Shown: piece by piece, positions 1-7,587 of the stretch
Layout of the letters: every line of letters starts with the position of its first letter
Position numbering within the stretch: the stretch's first letter is position 1
From: an uncultured Clostridia bacterium
Lineage (GTDB): Bacteria; Bacillota; Clostridia; TANB77; CAG-508
Assembly (NCBI GenBank): GCA_934183325.1
Contig: CAKPSH010000009.1
Span: 1-64,000, forward strand
Length of the DNA stretch: 64,000 nt
Direction of reading: 5' to 3'
Made by a program: the position numbers and the translations under genes
The notes under the pieces: generated by a model
Database searches by the model: none
The model's input: the letters and a program-made list of their open reading frames with translations, nothing else
What the model was told of the DNA's origin: nothing

Positions 1-25
1 AAAATTTAATTCTTCCATAATTATC

Positions 26-67
26 TTCTAAGGAAACTCACTATTTCATAGATGACTTTCCTAAGAA
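26..67. repeat. Copy A of two-hairpin intergenic repeat (cut by window start)
   Basis: This is a 42-nt imperfect palindrome with arms TTCTAAGGAAA and TTTCCTAAGAA plus inner pairing TCACTAT/ATAGATGA. It is identical in all four copies found in the window (26-67, 7517-7558, 48307-48348, 58830-58871). The sequence to its left (1-25) also matches copies C and D, so this copy probably continues beyond the window edge. It directly abuts the T-run of the terminator of the gene ending at 87. Confidence 0.9.
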
Positions 68-70
68 TAT

Positions 71-101
71 AAAAAAATGGAAGCCTTTAGCCCCCATTTT
101 T
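71..101 (-). terminator. Intrinsic terminator
   Basis: On the minus strand an A/T-capped stem, AATGGGGGCT paired with GGCTTCCATT (with G-U pairs) around an AAA loop, is followed by seven T residues. It overlaps the last codons and stop of the gene that ends at 87, and its T-run abuts repeat copy A. Confidence 0.75.
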
Positions 102-407
102 GTTTTCCTTTTTTATTCTCTCTATTTCCAACTTTGTAGCTGCAATTTTTCTTTTTACCTCTTTCAATTCTTCATTATAAAGTTGTATCATTTCTTCTAT
201 TTCTTCATCTGTTAAATCATATACTGATATAAAACCATTATCTAATTTCGTTTTTTTGTTCATTTTATCAGCATTTACTCTTAGACTTTCAAAGTTTTCT
301 TTTTTCATTACTACGGTATTTACACCTTCATCATATTTCTGTGGTTTTGGTTCTATTAGTAATGGTTTTTTAGAAAAAATATTCTTAATTTTTTTATATA
401 AATCCAT
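87..407 (-). CDS. Hypothetical charged, coiled-coil protein (106 aa)
   Basis: I do not recognise a family. The protein is small, lysine/glutamate-rich and has no signal peptide or membrane segment. Residues from about 65 onward (DLTDEEIEEMIQLYNEELK) read as a long charged helix with coiled-coil character. A strong ribosome binding site (GGGGGGAGA) precedes the ATG. It lies downstream of another small coiled-coil gene (439-639) and adhE, all on the same strand with short gaps, so the three may be co-transcribed. No function can be proposed from sequence alone. Confidence 0.7.
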   Translation of the reverse strand: MDLYKKIKNIFSKKPLLIEPKPQKYDEGVNTVVMKKENFESLRVNADKMNKKTKLDNGFISVYDLTDEEIEEMIQLYNEELKEVKRKIAATKLEIERIKKENKNGG

Positions 408-438
408 TAATATTTTTCTCCCCCCATCTTTAATATTC

Positions 439-639
439 TTATCTTTCTATACCGTTTTCTCCTCTTAAAGTTGCTTTATATCTATCTAAACTTTCTAATG
501 TCTTTTTTAAAGCTGATAATTCTTTTTGCATTTGAACTAATAAAGTATTTTGACTTTTCCTTAGTTCTGATTTTTCACTTGCTACTTCACTTTTTATATT
601 TTTTAATTCATCTATTCTTTGACTATTATCTTGTACCAT
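439..639 (-). CDS. Hypothetical coiled-coil protein (66 aa)
   Basis: This very small soluble protein is almost entirely charged or polar helix, with heptad-like leucines (SALKKTLESLDRYK). It is not recognised as a known family. An AAGAGGT ribosome binding site sits seven bases before the ATG. Only 16 bases separate it from the end of adhE upstream, which suggests a shared transcript. Its role is unknown, and the neighbouring 106-aa gene has similar composition, so the two could act together (inference). Confidence 0.65.
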   Translation of the reverse strand: MVQDNSQRIDELKNIKSEVASEKSELRKSQNTLLVQMQKELSALKKTLESLDRYKATLRGENGIER

Positions 640-655
640 TTATTTACCTCTTATA

Positions 656-3280
656 TTATTTTAAATTTTCCAAATTTCCATAATATGCATCAATTAAAAG
701 TTGCTTTATCTCTGAAACTAGTGGTAATCTTGGATTTGCTGTTGTACATTGATCACTAAATGCTTTATCAGCAAGAGCATCAACATTCTCCATAAATATT
801 TGTTCATCTAATCCATATTCTTTTAAACTTAATGGTATTCCTAAGTTCTTGTTCATCTCTATTATTGCATCTATTAAAGAATTTACTCCCTCTTCTGTTG
901 TATCTGCTTTCAATCCTAATCTTTTTGCAATATTAGCATATTTTTCATCTGCTATAAAATATTCATATTTAGGGAATGAAACAAATTTTGTAGGTCTTGA
1001 TGCATTATACTTTACTACATAAGGAAGTATTATTGCATTTGCTCTACCATGTGCTATATGGAAATCAGCACCTAATTTATGAGCAATTGAGTGATTTAAT
1101 CCTAAAAATGCATTTGTAAATGCCATACCTGCTATACAACTTGCATTGTGCATTTTTTCACGAGCTGTTTTATTGCTTCCGTCTTCATATGCAATCGGTA
1201 AATACTTGTATACTAATTCTGCAGCTTTTTCAGCCAATCCATCTGTGTAATCTGATGCCATGTTAGATACATAAGCTTCTAATGCATGTGTTAATACATC
1301 CATTCCTGTGTCTGCTGTAATCTTCTTTGGTAATGACATTACTAAATCAGGATCCACAATAGCTACATCAGGGGTTAATTCATAGTCTGCAAGTGGATAT
1401 TTCATATTTCTAGTTTTGTCAGTGATAACTGCAAATGATGTTACCTCTGAACCAGTTCCAGATGTTGTAGGTATAGCTACCATCTTACAACATTTACCTA
1501 GTTTTGGGAATTTGTAAGTTCTTTTTCTTATATCCATAAATTTAAGTTTCATTCCTTCTGGGTCTGCATCTGGATATTCATAAAATAACCACATTCCTTT
1601 TGCAGCATCAATTGGGCTTCCTCCTCCAAGTGCTATTATTACATCTGGTTTGAAGTTTTTCATTTGAGCCACACCTCTATTTATTGTATCAAAAGATGGA
1701 TCTGGCTCTACTTCTGCAAATATTTCTGCATGTACATATTGAGTTCTTTTTCTTAAATAATATAAAATTTTATCAACATATCCAAATTGAACCATTGATT
1801 GATCTGTTACAATAAATGCTCTTGTTATATCTGGCATTTTTTCTAGATATCCTATTGAACCTGCTTCAAAGTAGATTTTTTCTGGCACCTTAAACCATTG
1901 CATATTAACTCTCCTTTTTGCTACTCTTTTTATATTTATTAAATTTACTGATGATACATTATCTGTTGTTGAATTTCCTCCAAATGTACCACATCCTAAT
2001 GTTAATGATGGTAAATTTGTATTATATATATCACCTATTCCTCCATGAGTAGATGGTGAGTTAACAAGTATTCTTCCTGCTTTTATTACTTTTGAGAATT
2101 TTTGTATTACATCATTATTCTCTGAATGGATTACTGCTGAGTGACCCATTCCTCCAAAATGTATTAATTTATCTGCTAGTTCAATTCCTTCGTCTGAATT
2201 GTTTACTATATAATATGCAAGTACTGGACTTAATTTTTCTTTAGAAAATGGAAAATCATTTCCCACTCCTGTTTGATATACTACAATTACTTTTGTATCT
2301 GCTGGAATATCAATTCCTGCTAAATCAGCTATTTGTTTTGGACTTTGACCAGGAATACTACTATTTAATTTCCAGCTTCCATCTTCGTTTCTAGTAAACA
2401 TTGCATTTTTTAATTTTTCTGTTTCTTCATCATTTACAAAATAGCAACCTGCCTTTTTCATTAATTTTGTAAAATCTTGTTCTATTTCTGAATCAACAAT
2501 TACTGCTTGTTCAGAAGCACAAATCATTCCATTATCAAATGATTTTGATAATACCAAATCATTTACAGATGTCTTTAGCTTTGCACTTTTTTCTATATAA
2601 CATGGCACATTTCCAGGACCAACTCCAAGTGCTGGTTTTCCACAAGAATATGCTGCTTTAACCATTCCTGTTCCACCTGTAGCTAATATTAAATTAATTC
2701 CTGGATGATTCATTAATGCATTCGTAGCATGAATAGAAGGTTCTTCAATCCATAAAATACAGTCTTTAGGCGCACCTGCTTCGACAGCAGCGTCTCGTAG
2801 AATTTTTGCTGTTGCTTCACTACATTTTTGTGCTGATGGATGAAAACCAAATATTATTACATTTCTAGTTTTGGCTGATATCAAAGATTTAAAACTTACT
2901 GTAGATGTAGGGTTTGTAACTGGCGTTACCCCTGCTATGATTCCAACTGGTTCTGCTATTTCTTCATAGCCTTCTTCTTCATTTTCGTTTATTACTCCAA
3001 CTGTTTTGTTGTATTTTATACTATGATATATATATTCTGATGCAAACATATTCTTTGTAATCTTATCTTCATATATACCACGTTTTGTTTCTTCAACAGC
3101 CATTTTAGCTAATTTCATATGATTTTCAAGTACTGCCATAGACATTTTCTTTACTATATTGTCTATTGTTGCTTGATCTAGTTTTAAATACTCTTGAGAT
3201 GCTATTTTAGCTCTTTCTACTAAAGAGTCTATCATATCATCTATTTTCTTTTTTTCTTCTTCATTAATATCTTGTGCCAT
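656..3280 (-). CDS. adhE: Bifunctional acetaldehyde/alcohol dehydrogenase AdhE
   Basis: AdhE reduces acetyl-CoA to acetaldehyde and then ethanol with NADH, regenerating NAD+ during fermentation; it assembles into cytoplasmic spirosomes. Length (874 aa) fits the family (E. coli 891). Residues about 1-440 form the CoA-acylating aldehyde dehydrogenase half, with nucleotide-binding GGTGM near 201 and the catalytic Cys near 254 in NGMICAS. Residues about 455-870 form the iron-dependent alcohol dehydrogenase, with GGGSPIDAAK and the His-rich HSIAHKLGADFHIAHG metal site. A GGAGGAGAG site precedes the ATG. A promoter lies just upstream at 3329-3356. Downstream are two small coiled-coil genes. Confidence 0.97.
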   Translation of the reverse strand: MAQDINEEEKKKIDDMIDSLVERAKIASQEYLKLDQATIDNIVKKMSMAVLENHMKLAKMAVEETKRGIYEDKITKNMFASEYIYHSIKYNKTVGVINENEEEGYEEIAEPVGIIAGVTPVTNPTSTVSFKSLISAKTRNVIIFGFHPSAQKCSEATAKILRDAAVEAGAPKDCILWIEEPSIHATNALMNHPGINLILATGGTGMVKAAYSCGKPALGVGPGNVPCYIEKSAKLKTSVNDLVLSKSFDNGMICASEQAVIVDSEIEQDFTKLMKKAGCYFVNDEETEKLKNAMFTRNEDGSWKLNSSIPGQSPKQIADLAGIDIPADTKVIVVYQTGVGNDFPFSKEKLSPVLAYYIVNNSDEGIELADKLIHFGGMGHSAVIHSENNDVIQKFSKVIKAGRILVNSPSTHGGIGDIYNTNLPSLTLGCGTFGGNSTTDNVSSVNLINIKRVAKRRVNMQWFKVPEKIYFEAGSIGYLEKMPDITRAFIVTDQSMVQFGYVDKILYYLRKRTQYVHAEIFAEVEPDPSFDTINRGVAQMKNFKPDVIIALGGGSPIDAAKGMWLFYEYPDADPEGMKLKFMDIRKRTYKFPKLGKCCKMVAIPTTSGTGSEVTSFAVITDKTRNMKYPLADYELTPDVAIVDPDLVMSLPKKITADTGMDVLTHALEAYVSNMASDYTDGLAEKAAELVYKYLPIAYEDGSNKTAREKMHNASCIAGMAFTNAFLGLNHSIAHKLGADFHIAHGRANAIILPYVVKYNASRPTKFVSFPKYEYFIADEKYANIAKRLGLKADTTEEGVNSLIDAIIEMNKNLGIPLSLKEYGLDEQIFMENVDALADKAFSDQCTTANPRLPLVSEIKQLLIDAYYGNLENLK

Positions 3281-3328
3281 TAGTTTCTCTCCTCCATTTT
3301 AATCGTTAGTTATCATTTTATCCATTAT

Positions 3329-3356
3329 ATTATATAATATACCTAAAATTTGTCAA
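3329..3356 (-). promoter_or_regulatory. Predicted sigma-A promoter of adhE
   Basis: On the minus strand, TTGACA (3351-3356) is followed after 16 bp by TATAAT (3329-3334). It lies about 50 bp before the adhE start. I saw no clear Rex operator. Confidence 0.7.
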
Positions 3357-3395
3357 GAAAATATTTGTGAATTTTATATTTTGTATTTATAATAT

Positions 3396-4110
3396 TTATT
3401 TAAATTCTTTTTCTAATTTCTCATTTAAATATATTTTAGAAATTAGTTTAAATTCTTTTATACATTCGTCTGTTATATTAAATCCAAATATTTTTTTAGG
3501 TGGAGCCATTATCGTATATTTTATTGCATCACGCGTTCCTGCACTCATGGATATTGCACCAGTATCTTGTTTACTACAATTTTCGCACTTAAATCCATTA
3601 TCTCTTATACTAAAATGCGTTATATTTTCATTTTTTCCACAATTAACACATTTATTTATTTGAGGTGTGAATCCTATAATAGATGTCACTCTCATTTTAA
3701 ATATACTAGTTATCAAATCTATATTCATATCTGTTTCAGAAATCATATATAGTGTATTTAATAATAATTGTAATAATTTATAATTATTTTCGTTTTCTGT
3801 TGCTACATCTTGTACAATCTTTGTTATATTTGCAGCACATTCTAATTTATCCAAATCTGTTCTTATATTATAAAATACTTCTATTATATCACATGAATTT
3901 ATATTATATGTATTGTTTCCTTCAAATATTATATAATCAGCAAAGCACAAATACTGTGTGCCAGCAAGTAGAGCACTTTTGGGTTTTCGTGCTCCTTTTG
4001 CTGCACACCCAATTTTTCCGAAGACCCGGAGTAAGCAGTGTTACCATTTTGTCTGAGTCTCCCATACTACTTTCAAGTAAAACAATTCCTTTAGTCTTTA
4101 TAATTCCCAT
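3396..4110 (-). pseudogene. recO: DNA repair protein RecO, frameshifted
   Basis: RecO loads RecA onto SSB-coated single-stranded DNA in the RecFOR pathway. Two reading frames make one RecO. The first starts at the ATG at 4110 and reads MGIIKTKGIVLLESSMGDSD, the typical OB-fold start. It leaves the RecO frame near 4020, where minus-strand CTTCGGAAAAATT appears instead of an expected CTTGGAAAAATT. Downstream the correct frame continues as GKIGCAAKGARKPKSALLAG into the 184-aa remainder, which holds a zinc-finger CVNC...CENC. A one-base insertion explains everything. It may be a genuine inactivation or an assembly error. The start codon directly abuts the yqzL stop. Confidence 0.85.
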
Positions 4111-4215
4111 CTATTTCCCCTGTTTTGTTTCTATCTCTTTTATTTTTTTATATTCTAAGAAAATATTTATATCTCCTGTATTTTTAAAGGTCTTCCACGC
4201 CATTTCTTTTAGCAT
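4111..4215 (-). CDS. yqzL: YqzL family small protein (34 aa)
   Basis: This 34-codon ORF reads MLKEMAWKTFKNTGDINIFL then a lysine/glutamate-rich tail. It resembles the YqzL family (a short protein with W-K-x-F-x-x-T-G-x-I), which in Bacillus subtilis lies between era and recO. Here too it directly precedes recO: its TAG is immediately followed by the recO ATG. An AAAGGAGAG ribosome binding site supports the start. Function in the family is unknown. Confidence 0.8.
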   Translation of the reverse strand: MLKEMAWKTFKNTGDINIFLEYKKIKEIETKQGK

Positions 4216-4260
4216 AAAATCACTCTCCTTTAAAAATAGCTTTTGTTTTTTTATTATTTT

Positions 4261-4773
4261 TTATACTTCAAAAATTACAATTTCATTTTGTTTTAAACTT
4301 TCTTGTACATCAATAATTCTTTGATTTGTTGATCCTTTAAATTTTAAATTTGGAATTTTTTTCTCAATTTCAAATTTTCCATCAACTAAGACATCTATTT
4401 CATTTAAACACTTATCTGTTTCTTCATCTTTTCTATTTTTTAGTTCTTCAAATGTATATCCTGTGTAACACCACACATTAAAATTAGGCTTTTCTTGTTT
4501 TACGTTTTTTATAAACTTTAGTACTTCCCCTACATTTTCTTTGCAAAGTGGTTCTCCTCCGCTTATTGTTATTCCCTTTAATATTGAATTTTCTTTTATT
4601 TTATTTAAAATTTCTTTTTCTTTTTCCTGAGTAAATTCTTCCCCATATTTGTAGTCTTGTGCTATTTTATTTTGACATCCTACACATCCATGTGGACATC
4701 CGCTTACAAATAACACAGCTCTCCAGCCTAGTCCATTTGATATGCTTTCATCGTAAAATCCTGCTATGTTCAT
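4261..4773 (-). CDS. nrdG: Anaerobic ribonucleoside-triphosphate reductase activating protein
   Basis: NrdG is a radical SAM enzyme whose 4Fe-4S cluster cleaves S-adenosylmethionine to create the glycyl radical on NrdD. Length (170 aa) is typical. The cluster motif is seen near residue 26 as SGCPHGCVGC (NrdG-type CxxxCxxC), followed by GGEPL, the SAM-binding GGE. It lies 64 bases after nrdD on the same strand, the standard nrdDG pair, and 45 bases before yqzL-recO, so the four genes may share a transcript. Confidence 0.96.
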   Translation of the reverse strand: MNIAGFYDESISNGLGWRAVLFVSGCPHGCVGCQNKIAQDYKYGEEFTQEKEKEILNKIKENSILKGITISGGEPLCKENVGEVLKFIKNVKQEKPNFNVWCYTGYTFEELKNRKDEETDKCLNEIDVLVDGKFEIEKKIPNLKFKGSTNQRIIDVQESLKQNEIVIFEV

Positions 4774-4796
4774 TTTAACCTCTTTTCTATTTTTTA

Positions 4797-4820
4797 AGGC
4801 AGGTTCAAACCTGCCTTATA
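4797..4820. other. Intercistronic hairpin between nrdD and nrdG
   Basis: A perfect inverted repeat, AAGGCAGGTT paired with AACCTGCCTT, follows the nrdD stop. On the minus strand it is followed by A residues, not T residues, so it is probably a stability or processing stem and not a strong terminator. A near-identical stem occurs at 59733-59752. Confidence 0.6.
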
Positions 4821-4837
4821 TGTATATATATTATTTT

Positions 4838-7129
4838 TTAATTTGCTCCCTTTATACCAGTATCATGAGTAACTCTGTCCTTCAATTCTGCTAATTTTCC
4901 CGCATTCCAGCGTGATGTAGTTCCTACTAGGTATCCTGTTATTCTTTGGATTGTGTCTATATTTTTGCTTCCGCACATTGGACATTCTGTTAGTGTTGCA
5001 TCTGCATTTTCAAATCCACAATCCATACATCTTGATCTAGTATGATTTACTGAACCATATCCCATATTATATTTATCCATTAAATCTACTACTGCTTCTA
5101 CACTTTCTGGATTGTGTGTTGCATCTCCATCTAGCTCTATATAGAAGATATGTCCACCTCTTGTTAGTTCATGATATGGTCCTTCTATTTTTGCTTTATG
5201 TTCTGCTGTACATTTATAATATACTGGAACATGGTTACTGTTTGTATAATAATCTTTATCAGTAACCCCATGTATTATACCATAAGTTGCTCTATCAATT
5301 TTTGTAAATCTTCCTGATAATCCTTCTGCAGGTGTAGCTAGTACTGAATAATTCAAATCATATTTATCAGAATATCCATCAACTTCTTCCTTCATTGTTC
5401 TAACAATTTCAAGACCTAATTCTTGTGATTTTTCTGATTCTCCATGATGTTTTCCAGTAAGAACTATTAATGCTTCTGCAAGTCCTATAAATCCAATTCC
5501 CAAGGTTCCTTGTTTTAATAATGGTTCAACTTTATCATTTGGTGCTAATTTTTCACTACCATTCCATAAACCTGCCATTAATAATGGAAATTGTTTCTTT
5601 AATGCTGTGCATTGGAATGTATATCTATCATATAATTGTCTTGCACATACTCCTATATATTGTTCTAGTTTTTGCATAAATATTTTCTTCTCTAGTTTTA
5701 GGAATTTATCATTCATTGATTTTTCACTACCAATTCCTATTTCAAAATTCATTCCTAATTGATTTTGTGCTTCTTTATTTGCTTCAATTGCTAGCTTTAC
5801 AAAGTTTATAGTTGTAAATGATAAATTTCCTCTTCCTATTGATGTTTTTTCTCCATGTCTATTTTCAAATACTCTTGTTCTGCATCCCATTGTTGCACAT
5901 TCATATTCATATCTCTTTGGATCATTTGCATTCCATTTTTCATGTTGATTGAATGTTGCATCTAGATTGATGAAATTTGGGAAAAATCTTTTAGCTGTTA
6001 CTTTACAAGCATATTTGTATAAATCATAGTTTTTATCTTCTGGTAAATAATTTACACCCTTCTTCTTTTTCCAAATTTGAATTGGGAATATTGGTGTTTC
6101 ATTATTTCCAACTCCTCTTTCAGTTGATTTTAATAATTCCCTTATAACACATCTTCCTTCTGGAGAAGTGTCTGTTCCATAGTTTATAGAACTGAATACG
6201 ACTTGATTTCCACCTCTTGAATGTATTGTATTCATGTTATGTATGAAAGCTTCCATTGATTGATGTACTCTGGCTACTGTATTATTTACTGCTGCTTGTA
6301 CAAATCTTTCTTCACCTTTCATTCCTGTCAAATCTTTCTTTATATAATCTTCTACCTCATAATCATAATATTTTGTTAAATCTTTTCCTACTGTATCTCC
6401 TACTTTGTCAAGTTCTTCTTTAAATGTAAGTCTTACAAATGGCGCTAAATAATAGTCAAATGCTGGTATTGCTTGTCCTCCATGCATTTCGTTTTGTACT
6501 GTTTCCATTGAAATACATCCCAATATACTAGCTGTTTCAATTCTTTTTGCTGGTCTTGAACTTCCATGTCCAGCTTTAAATCCATTTTCTAATATTCTAT
6601 CTAATGGATGTTGTAAACATGTTAAACTCTTTGTTGGATAGTAATCCTTATCATGAATATGTATATATCCGCTTTTTACTGCTGCTCTTGCTTCTGGTGA
6701 TAATAGAAAATCATCAACAAATGGTTTTGTTGTTTCACTTGCAAATTTCATCATCATTCCTGCTGGTGTATCTGCATTCATATTTGCATTTTCTCTTGTA
6801 ATGTCATTTGATTTTGTTTCTATAATTTCAAGGAACATATCTTTTGATCTTGCTTTTCTTGCAACATCTCTATTATATCTATATGTTATATACATTTGTG
6901 CAACTTCTTTTCTTGAAGATGCCATTAATTTTTTTTCAACTAAATCTTCTATTTCATATACTGTTGTTTGTATTTTACCTTCTAATTGTTTTTCTACACC
7001 ATCTGCTATTTTATTTGCTAATTCTAAATCTATTCCTCCTGGTGTTTGCATCATTGCTAAACTAATTGCTTTTATTATTCTTTCTCTATTGTATTCTGCC
7101 ATTCTTCCATCTCTTTTTACTACTTGCAT
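4838..7129 (-). CDS. nrdD: Anaerobic ribonucleoside-triphosphate reductase
   Basis: NrdD makes deoxyribonucleoside triphosphates from NTPs without oxygen, using a glycyl radical. The 763-aa protein begins with an ATP-cone (residues about 1-90, MQVVKRDGRMAEYNRERI), the allosteric nucleotide site. The central part is the ten-stranded barrel. The C-terminus carries a zinc site (CMDCGFENADATLTECPMC) followed by RITGYL, the glycyl-radical loop. Formate is the usual reductant for this class (family knowledge). A predicted promoter sits 50-80 bp upstream, and an additional boxed promoter and terminator-like stem lie further upstream (7187-7384). Confidence 0.97.
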   Translation of the reverse strand: MQVVKRDGRMAEYNRERIIKAISLAMMQTPGGIDLELANKIADGVEKQLEGKIQTTVYEIEDLVEKKLMASSRKEVAQMYITYRYNRDVARKARSKDMFLEIIETKSNDITRENANMNADTPAGMMMKFASETTKPFVDDFLLSPEARAAVKSGYIHIHDKDYYPTKSLTCLQHPLDRILENGFKAGHGSSRPAKRIETASILGCISMETVQNEMHGGQAIPAFDYYLAPFVRLTFKEELDKVGDTVGKDLTKYYDYEVEDYIKKDLTGMKGEERFVQAAVNNTVARVHQSMEAFIHNMNTIHSRGGNQVVFSSINYGTDTSPEGRCVIRELLKSTERGVGNNETPIFPIQIWKKKKGVNYLPEDKNYDLYKYACKVTAKRFFPNFINLDATFNQHEKWNANDPKRYEYECATMGCRTRVFENRHGEKTSIGRGNLSFTTINFVKLAIEANKEAQNQLGMNFEIGIGSEKSMNDKFLKLEKKIFMQKLEQYIGVCARQLYDRYTFQCTALKKQFPLLMAGLWNGSEKLAPNDKVEPLLKQGTLGIGFIGLAEALIVLTGKHHGESEKSQELGLEIVRTMKEEVDGYSDKYDLNYSVLATPAEGLSGRFTKIDRATYGIIHGVTDKDYYTNSNHVPVYYKCTAEHKAKIEGPYHELTRGGHIFYIELDGDATHNPESVEAVVDLMDKYNMGYGSVNHTRSRCMDCGFENADATLTECPMCGSKNIDTIQRITGYLVGTTSRWNAGKLAELKDRVTHDTGIKGAN

Positions 7130-7179
7130 TTTATTACCCCCAAATAAATAATATTTCTTAGCTCTTTTAGAGTGTCTAA

Positions 7180-7208
7180 ATAATACAAAAAAAAATCTTG
7201 TAAGTCAA
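7180..7208 (-). promoter_or_regulatory. Proximal promoter of nrdD
   Basis: Minus-strand TTGACT (7203-7208), a 17-bp spacer and TATTAT (7180-7185). The -35 hexamer sits in the loop of the stem at 7187-7217, so promoter and terminator-like hairpin are nested. Confidence 0.65.
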
Positions 7209-7217
7209 GATTTTTAA
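7187..7217 (-). terminator. Terminator-like stem upstream of nrdD
   Basis: On the minus strand AAATCTTG-ACTTA-CAAGATTT is followed by a run of T residues. It would stop transcripts begun at the distal boxed promoter (7334-7384) before nrdD, giving a roughly 140-nt RNA or attenuation. Its loop also contains the proximal nrdD -35 element. Confidence 0.6.
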
Positions 7218-7333
7218 TTTTATTCATTTATATTGATTTATTCTTACTCTATCAACGTTTTCATGCTTTTATTTATTATTATTAAATTTTTATTTATGTC
7301 TTATATTCTTATTGCATATCAATATGTTTAGAT

Positions 7334-7384
7334 ATTTTATTGTTGTTTTGTAAAATATTACATTATTGTTACAGTAATATTACA
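7334..7384 (-). promoter_or_regulatory. Three TGTAAY boxes with 11-bp spacing and a -10 (distal nrdD region)
   Basis: Read on the minus strand there are three hexamers, TGTAAT, TGTAAC and TGTAAT, each separated by 5 bp (7357-7384). The last box is followed after 17 bp by TAAAAT (7334-7339), so it stands where a -35 would be. The array matches the WalR (YycF) consensus TGTWAH-N5-TGTWAH. It overlaps a 20-bp perfect palindrome at 7377-7396. The rest of the 7130-7586 gap holds the proximal promoter, the stem at 7187-7217, repeat copy B and no convincing gene. Confidence 0.55.
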
Positions 7385-7498
7385 ATATTGTAATATTTAT
7401 ATAATAATCAAATTCTTAAAGTTACACATATATAGAAATTCATGTTTTTTTATTATATTATATGGTATTTCTTCATTTATAACTTTTCTTATGCACTA

Positions 7499-7560
7499 AA
7501 AAACAAGAATAACATTTTCTAAGGAAACTCACTATTTCATAGATGACTTTCCTAAGAATA
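7499..7560. repeat. Copy B of two-hairpin repeat (internally deleted)
   Basis: It retains the left end (AATAACATTTTCTAAG) and the 42-nt core palindrome (7517-7558). Compared with copy C at 48 kb it lacks 49 bases, exactly the stretch between two TTCTAAG direct repeats, so a recombination or slippage deletion removed the first hairpin. It directly abuts the T-run of the ftsH terminator. Confidence 0.88.
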
Positions 7561-7561
7561 T

Positions 7562-7587
7562 AAAAAAGATGGCTAAGCCATCTTTTT
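7562..7587 (-). terminator. ftsH terminator
   Basis: AAAAAAGATGGC pairs with GCCATCTTTTTT around a short loop, immediately after the ftsH coding sequence. It ends in a T-run on the minus strand and is symmetrical, so it could act in both directions. Confidence 0.85.

Noticed and set aside
3261..3400. A Rex operator in the adhE promoter region.
   Set aside because: No sequence close to the TTGTGA...TCACAA form could be found.
4797..4820. GGTTCAAACC inside this hairpin looks like a tRNA T-loop.
   Set aside because: No acceptor or anticodon stems surround it. It is a simple inverted repeat. I found no tRNA or rRNA gene anywhere in the window.
7198..7233. A possible 35-codon ORF starting at the ATG near 7233 on the minus strand and running into nrdD.
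   Set aside because: It lacks a ribosome site and overlaps the stem and the nrdD start in another frame.
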